A stretch of DNA of 64,000 nt from Hydractinia symbiolongicarpus (taxonomy: Eukaryota > Cnidaria > Hydrozoa > Anthoathecata > Hydractiniidae): the NCBI RefSeq assembly GCF_029227915.1, contig NC_079882.1, forward strand, positions 22,201,001 through 22,265,000, in the 5' to 3' direction. The stretch's first letter is position 1, and each line of letters begins with the position of its first letter. The position numbers were made by a program, and so were the translations under genes. The notes below the pieces were generated by a model that had not been told where the DNA came from, did no database searches, and worked only from the letters and a program-made list of their open reading frames with translations. This document shows, one piece after another, positions 36,851-48,400 of the stretch.

Positions 36851-37055
36851 GGCAACCTCGAACCCAACACCTTTTGTCCTTTTTTGCACATCGGACGGCG
36901 AGAAAAACATTAATAAGCGCAGTGCGGATGAGAGACAAAAAGCCATGGGGAAGAGGTGAAGTAACGAGTTTGTTTGTTTTTTCGCACTTAATAAATTTTT
37001 TTTCGCTGATTCTGCTTCTATAATAATCATGAGAAAGTACTGTTAACGAGGTTGC
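36851..37055. repeat. Short element bounded by GCAACCTCG / CGAGGTTGC
   Basis: GGCAACCTCGAACCCAAC at 36851-36868 is mirrored by GTTAACGAGGTTGC at 37042-37055. It belongs to the same end-motif group as 4745 and 17237. Confidence 0.6.
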
Positions 37056-37526
37056 TACTAAGCAAACAGTAAATGAAAAGCTCAAAGAAGTTCAGACGAA
37101 AAGGCGAGTTTCAGCTACTCTAAATGTGTAATTTTTCTCATTTCAAATGACGGGTTACATGGCGTAAATAAAGCATCGTTTAAATAATTTCTGCAGCGTA
37201 TTAATATAAAGGGACCAAGGGACCAAAAAAATAGTTCGAGTTATCGAATGTTCGACTTACCGGGGCATTCGATAACTCGAACTTTGGCCGATAAGTAAAA
37301 TAGTTCGAGTTATTAAAAGTTTACGGGAGAAAAAAAGTCAACTTTGGAACAACAATTTATATTATTGAAAGAAAAGTAGTCAATTTTTACTGAGACTGAG
37401 ATTGTTTTCATTTTTCCTCTGAAGTTCGAGTTATCGGGGAAATTTCTGTCCAGGAGACATGAAAAATGGTTCGACTTAAAGTGTGCTTAAGTTATTGGGC
37501 GTTCGGTTATCGAATGATTTTTGTAA

Positions 37527-38359
37527 AGGCCGTTTCACATTACAGAAATATATTGAATCCAATATATTGGAAATTATTGATAACTATTGAAAAATATTGC
37601 CTCAATTAATTGACATAATGTGAAACCAACTTTTGAGACACGTTCGAAAAAACATTACGCAATCGCTTTCAATACTTGTCAAGACTTTTTAATTCAAACA
37701 CGGTTTGAATTAAAAAATATTGCAAGGGAAATTCTTTTGTTGTGAGAAGACTCAATTGTTCTCCGAACAATAGAAAAATCGAATCAGCAAAGTATTCGAA
37801 ATTTGTCTGTCTGAAATAAACAGTAAATGAAACATACGATCGAAGATAAAAGATGGAGCAAAATAACATTTATTATTTTGAAAGTCAGCCACACGATTTT
37901 GCTACGAATGATCAAATACTATTTCCTCAAGCTACGACGCAACAGCAACATGCCGCACATGTCTTCACTCAGAGCTCACCAAAACCAACCTCGTCAATCT
38001 TGAGCCAAAACACACAAATATTCGGTCGGAGCGTGCCACAGCAACTTCAACCTTCACCTTTTCGTTTTTTCATCCACTCCTTCACCCAAATTCTACGCGT
38101 AACCTTAGGTTTGGAAAAGTTTGTCGGAAGTAAAGTTGTAGCAATAATAATCGCAGCAACCGCTTTTCTCTGTTCCTCAGACATTTTGAATTACAACAAA
38201 ATTTAAATGGACATTTAAAGAGACATTTAAAGAGACAATTTGCAATAATTCGAAATATTTTCCAATATAATGAATTCAATAATTTTCAATTGATATCATT
38301 ATTCATAAATATATTGCTGTCAATATTTTTCTATATATTGCTGTAATGTGAAACGGCCT
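37527..38359. mobile_element. PIF/Harbinger-like element with TAA target duplication
   Basis: Terminal inverted repeats AGGCCGTTTCACATTACAG are exact at both ends, flanked by TAA on each side (37524-37526 and 38360-38362), the 3-bp TWA duplication of PIF/Harbinger. The 833-bp element keeps only the start of a transposase-like frame on the minus strand (38184-38047), so it cannot move on its own. It inserted into the GTTCGAG-repeat element. Confidence 0.85.
38047..38184 (-). pseudogene. Remnant N-terminus of a Harbinger-type transposase
   Basis: A 45-codon frame begins MSEEQRKAVAAIIIA and contains RRIWVKEWMKKR, which resembles the RRxWVxPW segment near the start of PIF/Harbinger transposases. 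It stops long before any DDE catalytic region. The identification fits the TAA duplication and the TIRs of the host element. Confidence 0.6.
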
Positions 38360-38460
38360 TAAGAAAGTATTAGTGAATAGGTTCAAAGGGAATTCAAAAA
38401 CAGTTCGAGTTACTGAAAGTTCGAGTTATTGGGGGTTCGAGTTATCGGGAGTGTACTGTA

Positions 38461-41400
38461 CTTGCAAGTTCTGATTTTCTATGTTTTCCTTCAAGTCAGT
38501 AATGCATTTCCATATAAAAAAGGAATCCTGGAGATGAGATTGACACGCAAATGGTTATTGAGTATTCCTGATTTTTTGAAGTGAGTATCTCTGGTTATAA
38601 GAGTAAACTAACTTCGTGGAATCTTGCGAATGTTTAAAGCTTATCCAAACAATTGTTGGACGTGAACTATTTTTGTTGACACAGTGTGAATGAATGTGAA
38701 GAGCAATGCCTGAGCTCACGTTGTATGAATGGAAAGTTAACGATGTCAAGTTTATTGAAACACGTTATTTTTTAAAGCGAACTGTTAAACTGCTTGGAAA
38801 CGTTTAAATTACTGAACGTACTCACACACACGCAAATAAATGTTAAATAATGTTCATCATATTTCACGCAACATCATTGTGATAGACCTCTCGTGGTTGT
38901 TGTGTAAAACTGTCCATATTTTTTTTAAAAAAAAGAAGGTGCATGTATTTTATACATTCATCTAAAAGACAGTAGAGTTCAAAGAACTTACCTTAATTTG
39001 ATTTCTTCACTACCTTATGCAATATCCGTCCGGTTTATTGCGTCATAAAGAAGACGTGCTAATTGTCTGTCATTTTAAAACGCTTCGATAGAACAGATCA
39101 AAAGTGCAAAAAACCTTTTTTCAAACTTGGAATTTACAAATATTCTTCTAAGTTTTTCCTTCTTCTTTTTGTGGAACAAAAGAACAGGAGTTTTCAGCGA
39201 GTATTTACAAGTATGTAAAATCAATATCGCCATTTTTTTTTTCAAGAAAGCAAGTATATCCATTTTCTAAGAATACAACGGTTATGATTGCAAACTCGTT
39301 GTTATCAAAAAAAGAAAAAAAATACGAAAAATTGAGACATGGTCGGAGAAATCAGATACGAAAGATACGCTGAAAATGTTAAGTATTGTGGTTTTATGTG
39401 AAACCAATTGTTTTTCTAAGAACAAAAACATGTAAAAATGGAAAATAACGTAGATGGAATCGCAAACATGATGCTTGAAGATTGAAGTTGCTTGGATGGA
39501 AATTATCTGTTGTTTTCTCATTGATGTTTTAAATTTTTAAATATTTATGCGAATAATAGTCAAGCTTGGGATTGTATCGATTATGTTGAGATATCCTTAT
39601 GGATTTAATAAGTTTGTATATCTAGACTAATCTTATTCACGTAAACAAATTTGTTCTTCTGGAGGAATTGAGGGAGGCTGAGGGCTGTTATCAAGAGTTT
39701 AAAATATAGAAACACTTGTTAAATTTTACAAAGAACTTCTTTGATCATACGTCAATTGACATACGAACAAATAAATGTCAGTGGTGATAAATAATTCTAA
39801 AGAAATATAACACTTATACACCCGATTATTTTTAAGGTCGTTTTCTTTTTTATTGTGATTATCATTGGGTTTATTTTACGATTTCATGACAATACGATAA
39901 TCACAAATGGAAAAACCTTTTATAATAAAGATCTGTTGGCTACTTTCGCTCGCAGATTTTAAGATAGTTATAAGGTGATATGTCATTACAAGCTCGTGAG
40001 CTTGTATTAAAACGCAAATGTGTCCTACAAGAATGGAAATTTTTGCCTCTCTGAGCACCGACACGGAAGTAGTCGTGTGTTCGAATCTCATCTTGGTAAC
40101 TATTTTTACTTTTTTTTTCTTTTTACTATCTCGCCCGCGAGGACGTGTTTACAGACTGACCTAACGAAAATTGAAAATTCGAGAAATTTTTTATCAATAT
40201 TATTACCTATCCGAATAGCAAAATATGTCGTGTCTATCTTCAGCTTTTTATACACTTTTTTGGCGAGGTTGTTTGCGTATATCATACGTCTTGTTCATTT
40301 TCAAAAGAACATGTTGTTTTGAAGTATATAAAGGAAGAAAAACGCGTGATTGTTATTGTGCAAATATTCCTTCATCAAAATCAACATTTGTTAATCCAAA
40401 CATCAAACCATTTAAGATGACAGGAAAAATTTTATTTTATTTTTTTGACTATCTGGTGTAGATCATAATCTGTCTTTTATTCTAATTTTTCCTTTTACCA
40501 AGAAGGTACGGATAGGAGTTTAATGATTGGAGATTTATCAGAATTGAAAGCTACCTCCTTGCATCAAGGGAAGCTTTAGGGTTTCTTATCAAATTTTCTA
40601 ATAAAACAGTCACAATATTTTTGTTCACAACCCATCAAATTTGTTTTGTTTTAAATTTTAAAACGGCATTTACGTTGCAAGTTGTTTTAAGAAGATATAC
40701 TATAGAATTGAACACGCTGACTTATAGACTTGTGGTCAGCTGAGTTTATGTAACATTTCAAGTCTCCTTTGTCCATGCATTTGACACCCACACCAAGGAC
40801 AATGTATCTCTCGGAAATGTTGTCATGTTCTTTGATGACAAAATCATTGAGGTTTGACACAACTTTTAAAAACCACAGCCTGAGACAGCTTAGAAGGGTT
40901 TATTATTGCGTTGTTTAAGAGCACTGTGATTATATCTTTCTTGGCGCGAAGTTTATTTTTCTGGCGAGAAGTTAATCAGATTGTTGGAAATATATCCCTT
41001 TGTAATCTGATTAGCAAAAAATATGAACGTCATAAAATCCCGAGAGAATTGAAATGGACTTTGTTTGCATATAAATGTAAAAATTTGTAAACATATCATC
41101 GCAAAAGTGTTTATCTGTTGCTGACATGTCTTGTTTCAACGTGACATTTAAAGTCAGCATAAAATGTTTCAAAACGTGGTAAGCACAAAGGTGGTACATT
41201 ACAAACTTGCAAATACTTTTCGTTATTACAAGTCAACAAGATCTGCAGGTGGCTTCCAGAAATTACATTTATAGCAGAATACAGACAGGATAAATGTTTC
41301 AAGGACCAACTTAATTGGAACTTAAATTATTGTTTCTTCTAAAAATATAATTTTTATGGTAAAGTTATTTTAAAAAACAGTTTGTTTATCTGAACTGTTT

Positions 41401-41573
41401 CATGAAGCTTGTAAACAAACATAAAAATAAGTGAGCATGTTTATTTTTGCATTTGTAAAAATCATGTCGTTGTCGTGTTGTTTTTTTGTTGGATTTCTAT
41501 TATATGCTGGGTATCTGGATATATTAGATTTTTAAATTCAATAATAATGATAACAATTTCTTGACTATTTTAG
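38461..41573. other. Intergenic, no gene recognised
   Basis: AT-rich. Open frames here are under 100 codons, overlap on both strands and match nothing I know. A TTCGAATC motif near 40080 is tRNA-like but the rest of a tRNA is absent. Confidence 0.55.
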
Positions 41574-41620
41574 ACCATTTAAATATAAATATAAAAGTAA
41601 AAAAATTTTTCAAGGCAAGC

Positions 41621-43997
41621 ATGCGAGATTTAAAAGAACAAGATATACGACTCGCATTGGCAGGTGCAAAGAATTGTGGGAAATCTGGTAAGTTGTTGTG
41701 GTAATTTTAAATCCAGAAAAGTTCACACAAGAAATTAATTTTTTGTATCACGAGATTCTACGTATGCCATGTTAGAACAGAGAAGAAAAAATTCTTACAG
41801 TTTTTGAAAAATAAAATGCAAATATATACGACTACACGCTATATATTCACGATAGCAAATCGTGAAAACAAAAAAATGCTTCATTCCAACTATTATTTTT
41901 CCCATGGTGATATTTTTAGATGTTATTTTTAAACTTGCGGTCGTGAAACTTTAAATAGTTCTTACATTTTAGAAATACATACACGCTTTCTCGTTTTCAA
42001 TCCTTTATTTTGATATTTATTTATTTATTTCCTTATTTAATTACTTATTCATTTTGTTACAGTATCCACAAAATTGGTTTGTTAACAACACCCTTTTCAA
42101 AATTAAGGTCCTGGTTTTTCATTCCCTTTCAGTTTTTTCATCGACTGTTCAAAGATAATTAACAAACCGAAAAGTATACACTGAACGTAAGGCGAAAGGG
42201 GGAAACTTTAAAATATCGATGTTTTGGAGAATAAAGGCTTAGACTCGATTACCTTAGATGTACTACTTTGTACGTGGTGATAAAAGGCTTAGACTCGATT
42301 ACCTTAGATGTACTATTTTGTACGTGGTGGTAACTTTGTGCTAAAATTGCTACACAAAGACACAGAGAAAAAAGCTGAATGAAATATGTGAATGAAAAAA
42401 ACAAAAACAAATAGCATTGAATTTGCTAGTAAATATATACAAAAAAAATAAAGTAGGAATGTTTTTATGTGAGTACATGTGATTTACAACATTACAACAT
42501 TAATTTATTTGATTTTAAAGTTTAAAAAAAAGGAAAGGGAGTTGAAATTAAATGACGGGTTGACGTTCGGTGTGTATCTTGCGATTTGTGAGCCAGTAAA
42601 TTCTGGTTTGTTTTATGGATAAATTTCAAAAGCTTCGGGTGATTGCTTAAATTGTCGATTGTTCAAAAAAGATATTAATGTTGTTATAATTTTTTTTTTG
42701 TTTAGCACTAGCAGTTCGATTTTTAACTCGAAGATTTATCGGCGAGTACGATTCGCACAAAGGTATGTCTGAAACCACTCCTCTTCCAGTTCTTTGCATT
42801 CGTTATTTAGATTCGATTCTGTCATAATAGTGCAATTTCGTTCCCAGGGCAGTTTGCCTTTTCAATTAGCATCGTAATAACGGCTCAGGGGCCAAGAGTA
42901 CGAGGATGATAACAGTGAAGTTTTTGTCATTTTTTAAAAAACTGATTAAACGAAATCAATTGTTGAAAACATTGCTTTCGACTACAATTTCTCCTTTTCG
43001 ATATTTAAGAAAAACTTCCCATTTTTATATTTAGACACCACAATCACTCGAAGCATTGAAATTGCCGACCGTGCAATTAATTTGCATCTTAGAGATACAA
43101 CAGGAACGGTATGCTTTACACATAACTACAAGAACAACCTACAAATAATTATTATGGGCTGGAGTTTCTTTCGCGGTGTTAATAGATCATTTAAGAAATT
43201 ATATAGCTCAAACATTTTAACCCACTCCGTTCTAAATTCTAATGCGAAAATTTTTTTTTAGTGATTTGTCACCCATCTTTTCCGTTACGTCATTTTGGAT
43301 ATCCCCTACCAGGAGTCGAAAATTTTTATAAATTCTTAAAATTGAATGTTTTTTTTAGGATTGGATGAAATCTGCTACCAATGTTGTCAACTGGTCTTCT
43401 GCTCTTATTATTGTATACTCCATCACAGACCGTGGAAGTTTCTTAGTAGCCAATCATATTTTAGAAATCATACATAAACTGAAGCCTTTAAACTCTGGTT
43501 GCACCTTGTTACTAGGCAACAAAAATGATTTAAAACATTTAAGACAAGTTGAAAAGAAGGAAGCTAAAAGATTAGCGTTGGATTTCGGTGTGCGTTTTAT
43601 AGAATGTTCTGCGTCAGAATCGTATGATGAAATACATAGTTCCTTTACACGGTTAATTCTAGAGGCGTTACTCGTGCAAAATGCTAAAAGGTTGTCCTTT
43701 GAATCGTCTGAAGACGAGAAATCGAAACCAGCTAAAGAAGTTGTTCGAACACGACGTCGTTCGTCTTCTCAACCGCAACCTCACTATGTTCCTTCGTGTA
43801 ATAAATCTCCTGTTATTGAAGAGAAAAAAGACACTTTTCATCCATTCAAATCTATGGATTTAATTCGAACTCCCAGCCCAGCGGAGCGCCGACGTGAGCA
43901 ACTTCGCGATATGCCACGACAAGCTAGAAAGCAATCATTACGGAGAAAAATATCTGGCATTGGGTCGAGAATAGTGGGCTCGCAAAATACAAGATAG
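41621..43997 (+). CDS. RERG/RASL11-type atypical Ras GTPase, 278 aa
   Basis: Small GTPase, exons 41621-41687, 42706-42762, 43035-43108 and 43359-43997, all phases consistent. A good acceptor at 41573 suggests a noncoding 5' exon. G1 is GAKNCGKS (residues 15-22), followed by VRFLTRRFIGEYD, a stretch typical of RERG and RASL11. The G3 box reads DTTGT (62-66) where Ras has DTAGQ, so the catalytic Gln is absent. G4 is NKND and G5 ECSAS. The C-terminal 100 residues are basic and Ser-rich (RRRSSSQPQ; SPAERRREQL; SLRRKISG) and lack a CaaX box, so membrane attachment would not be by prenylation. RASL11 proteins have a comparable basic tail. Signalling role is unknown; RASL11 versus RERG cannot be settled by eye. 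Confidence 0.88.
42233..42332. repeat. Tandem duplication, 50-bp unit x2
   Basis: Two head-to-tail copies with about two differences, in intron 1 of the Ras-like gene. Each starts AAAGGCTTAGACTCGATTAC. Confidence 0.9.
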
Positions 43998-44079
43998 CAC
44001 CGGGTTCGCAAAATACAAGATAGCACCAGGTTCGCAAAATACACAATAGCACTAGCGCTTGCACAATACGAGATAGTAG
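43976..44079. repeat. 26-bp minisatellite spanning the Ras-like stop codon
   Basis: Four units, the first two nearly identical and the last two diverged, starting GGGCTCGCAAAATACAAGAT. The first unit encodes the last residues (GSQNTR) and the TAG stop of the Ras-like protein; the rest lie in its 3'UTR. Confidence 0.92.
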
Positions 44080-44206
44080 TGGGTTCCCTAGTTTCGAGAC
44101 ATGCGTACGCATGATTATTTTTCAAAATGGTAGCAAATTTTTCTACTAAAAGTTACTTTGACAGAGTTGGCATGTTGTAACTGAAAAATAATTTTTATGG
44201 TTTGAG

Positions 44207-44212
44207 AATAAA
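44207..44212 (+). promoter_or_regulatory. Polyadenylation signal AATAAA of the Ras-like gene
   Basis: Canonical hexamer 210 bases downstream of the stop codon, just past the minisatellite. Confidence 0.65.
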
Positions 44213-45317
44213 ACTAGATGTTTATACTGACAGGTAATTTATTTTTAACGAATTTTGTTTTTTAAACGAATTTTATTTTTAACAAAGTTTATGTGTGATT
44301 TTGTCAAAATCTTGCGTAACAACAAAACACTTTTTTAGGATATCTGTTATCAGCACGAGACTGATTTGTCTGTGCGTGTAGAAATGAAAAAAATAATATT
44401 TTGAAAATCTCTTCAGCCTTTCTTAAGAGAGATTCAATGAATTTTACAATGTTCATACTGTAGTAAAAATTAAAGAATTATAAAGTGTAAAGTATAAAAT
44501 TACAGAGTAAAATTGAAAAGTTTTTTGTTGGACATAAAATCAAAAAGGAAAATCAATCGTCGTAGTTTTCTCTCTCCATCATGTCACCCCTTAGTCTATA
44601 CCGCTGCTTTTGAAGTTAAAACTCTGTTAAGTTTTAAATAATCTTGTGATGAAAAGCGAAAAATTGCAAAAATTATGAGAACTTTTTAAATTACGCAAAC
44701 TTTGAAGTGTCTTGAAGAGGCGAAAATGAGTGAAATACTTAACAACATTTTCCCGTTCTCACGACGAATGACAGCTAGAGCATTAAAACGTGTACACAAA
44801 CACGTTTAACAAGCGCGCATGCGCGCTATTAAATCAGCTAAACAATTAATAAAACAAAGATTTTGAGAATAAAGCCACGATTTATATTTTATTTTTAAAG
44901 AAATTTCACATAGGTAAATAAATACTAGGCTAGATAAATACGGCAAATTTAATTTTCTATCTACTTTATATTTCAACTGAACGAAGGGAGTCATGATAAA
45001 GACTGACCTCTAATTGTTGAAATAATTCCCGGATAAGAAAAATTCTAACATGGGCGTGCACATTAAAATATGTTTACAGCAGTATCCGGAAATTTTTCAT
45101 GGAATAGGCGGAATTTTGAAATTTTCTCCGAAAATAATCTTATCTAGGTAATAAAAATGCGAGAAATATATCACGTGTGTAAACATTGGAGGAAATTGTA
45201 AAAAGCATTGCATTCAAGATGGCGGCTGATATGAAAAAAAATTTTTTGTCCGGGATTGGAAATAAGCCTTTACACTAACCTAAAAAAGAAAATTAAACAT
45301 AGATCAAAGCAAGGGAA
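44213..45317. other. Intergenic between two convergent genes, nothing recognised
   Basis: AT-rich spacer between the 3' ends of the Ras-like gene (plus) and the glutamate carrier (minus). No open frame or repeat worth reporting. Confidence 0.6.
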
Positions 45318-45323
45318 TTTATT
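45318..45323 (-). promoter_or_regulatory. Polyadenylation signal AATAAA of the carrier gene
   Basis: Minus-strand AATAAA about 147 bases after the stop codon at 45472-45470. Confidence 0.6.
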
Positions 45324-45469
45324 TGTGACCAAGCACGTAAAAAAAACTTAAAAGAAACGTTTTGCATCAGATTCCTATGTACCTATTCTTCAATTTTAAG
45401 TAGCTAGGCAAGACCGTGACCGATGTATTTTAAAAAATCTTTCTAAAATTTAAAATATTATAAACCATT

Positions 45470-48400
45470 CTAATTGTCTATTTGCTTCCGTTTTCTAAAA
45501 TTTGATGTTCGCTCGAAAATATTCTCCGCCAGGCCGAAAAAATATACCATCTGTGCAATGCCAAAAAGCGGCGCAACTGCTATCATCCGAGGTACTGCAC
45601 CTTTAAAGAAGGCTGGAATACCTTCATTCTTATAGATCTTTATAGCTGCGTCAATAATTCCATTATAGACTGGTTCTCCTTCCATTCGTTTAAGAACTTG
45701 CAGTCTAGTTTTAATGACGTCTAAGGGAGTAACAAGTCCAGAACTAAACATAGCAGAAAACAGACCACATGCCATCGAGTGAAGAGGGTGTGGCTTCTTG
45801 CCATCATCACCATATCCCTAGGGAGAAAAGAACAGTCACAGAAATCTGTATAGCATATTGTACTATTTCACGCAATACTATAAAAAGGGACACGCAATAC
45901 TGGCAGTAATTTATTAGTGAAGTGTTCAACTTGATTGTAAATATTCATGATGAATAAAAATGAATGAATAAATGAATGAATGAATAAACGAATGAATGAA
46001 TGATTAAACATCACGAACAATAAGGAGGCACAAAGAAGAGTACCACTTGTAACAACATACCTTCGAATTAAGAAAAGCGAAAAGTGGAAAATATACGCTT
46101 GAGAACGGTATATCCCTATAAATATTAAAAATATAAATATGTGATGGACAATAATCATATCTAACTGGGTTGTGGTTATTTTCTGCTTGATTAGGTAAAC
46201 CTGATTGGTTAACAAATTTTTATGTTAAGGTCTAGTAGTTTAGTTATACTTTCCACAGAAACGAAATCTATATAGCGAACTGAAAGCATTAACAAGAAAA
46301 TATAATTAAAACCCTACTGAAAAACCTTAGCTACATACATGTCTAAGTTTTGGATATCATGCATGGTAACTGTTTAGAAATTACACAGATACAAGAATAT
46401 AGAATTGTCAGCATTTTAGAACTTGTGTTTCTCCATTGTTTAGGCTGTAAGACATTGTGTGATTTAAAATGTTTTGCTGAAAAAATGGGGATAAAAATCA
46501 AAAACGAACGGTACATTATAAACACTTGGGCTTTAAAAGAGAAAAAAATCTTGCCCATTCGCTTAAGGATTTTGTTTTGTAGCATATTAGGAAGTTATAG
46601 TTTCTTTTACAGTTACAAGAGTTCATAAAAGGCAAACTTGTACTAAAAATATGATATTACCTCGCTAAGGTGGCACCAAGTCCCTTGTATATTCCACCTA
46701 TTCCCTTTTCACGTATCAAATTCATAGCTACTTGTGTTGCACTAACTGACGCTTCCCCTGATGTGTCTGCAAACAAAATTAAAATCATACAAGATGCTTT
46801 TACGTTATCACAACATGTGTATTACATAAGAATCTTTATGAATACTTAAATCACACACTTCTTCCAGCTACTTGCATCTGAATTTTTAAAAACTCCATGG
46901 GCGTGGTCACAGTTACCTATAAAAAAAATCAACAAATATTCGTTTAAAATAGTTAGGCGATAACTACAACATCCATTTTTCACAATTTTTATTACATACC
47001 TGACAAATGCCAGCAATAGCGCCAGCCATTGTTTCATAGTGCAGCGGTAAGAAGGACCTAAAAAGGATGTATCAATTAAATACCAACACATCCCAGGCCT
47101 TTTTTATGATTAAAAAAATTTAAAATCTTAATATGAACAAGTTTTGATTGGTTTGACAATTCTTATTTGGCTTCAAAAAAATTAGACCTTTTACCCCTTT
47201 GTTGCACCAAAGTATTGTCTAGCTTGATCATTTACTGCTAGTTTGATTGCTTTCTCTGGATTGACTAGGACTAAATTAACACCAAGTCCTAAAAGAAAGA
47301 GGTGTCATTTGCATACTCTTTAGCATTTTTTAAGTCTGTAATCCACAAAAGTGTAAGCTGTTGCGACAAAATACAAAAAACAAAAATAGGCACAAAAAAA
47401 GAACCTGTTACCTTTGTATAAACCACGAATGCCTTCAGTTTTGCCAACAACATACATGCAATGAAATCTAACACAAAATTTAAATAACTAAATAATTGAA
47501 AAGTGTTTCCCAAGACGTCACTGTTTTTGTAAACAAAGTCACTTCAATGAATTGTGGTGGTTTTGAAAGTGTACTAGGTTTTTTTAATTCTAGTATTTTG
47601 TTAGTTTTAATAGAAGAAAGATGCAACAGTAAATCTAGAAGAGAATGGTAGAAAGTAGTTAGCATTGAAACAAAAATTTAAAACAATGATAAATATTAAT
47701 CTCATATAGTCAGTGCTGAGGTGAATCTTTAATAAAATACCAGTCTCTGGTTACTTAACCTTTTCATATTTGACATAAAAATATAAAGATAAACCATTAC
47801 CATATTTAGATAAAATTAGGCCACATATTAAGTAAGTCTAAATGCTCATAACTTATAAAAAATAGTATTAATCACATGATTTATGATGTTGATCAAATTA
47901 TTTATGAAATTTTATCTTGTTGCAGTTTTCCTTAATTATTATTCTCTATTTTTTATGTAGTGCAAAAGATTGTGAGGTTTATTAGAGTTTGGGTAATTGA
48001 TTGCAATTACAGTAAGCTTATTACATTCCAGTATTGACGACTTAGTCTCTTCAATTGCTTCTGACGCTTTCCTTATATCTATTTGTAGGGATTGTGAAAT
48101 AGTATGTTAGGAATGTTAGACCATAAACCATTGCAACTGAGGTAACAGGTTCAACAAATAAGGCAATCTTTAAACGATGTATAGTATGTAATATTACTAC
48201 AAAATATTTTTCTTGCCAAAAAAGTACAAAACTTACAAATTTTTGTAAAGTCTTTTCACTACCTGGCCACCAGCTCTGGAAACAGTACGCTGATCCTGCA
48301 GTCTTGTTTTTGCAAGATCCAATGGAAATACACAGCATGTACCAACTGATCCAGCAATAGCGCCATTCAGCAATTTTGCTGAGAAACTAAATAAAAACAA

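Larger units (their letters stand above)
37229..38458. mobile_element. Element built of GTTCGAGTTATCG repeats, pogo/Tigger-like right end
   Basis: At least nine imperfect copies of GTTCGAGTTATCGG lie at about 37229-37515 and 38403-38450, mostly in one direction. The right end, read on the minus strand, is CAGTACACTCCCGATAACTC next to a TA dinucleotide (38459-38460), which fits Tc1/pogo-type termini. No matching left end was found. The middle is occupied by a nested Harbinger-like element (37527-38359). Confidence 0.55.

Noticed and set aside
40020-40100. tRNA-like TTCGAATC loop
   Set aside because: No acceptor stem, D arm or paired T stem; at most a SINE scrap.
43838-44125. 95-codon minus-strand frame with repeated CILRT
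   Set aside because: Antisense reading of the 26-bp minisatellite and the Ras-like C-terminus.
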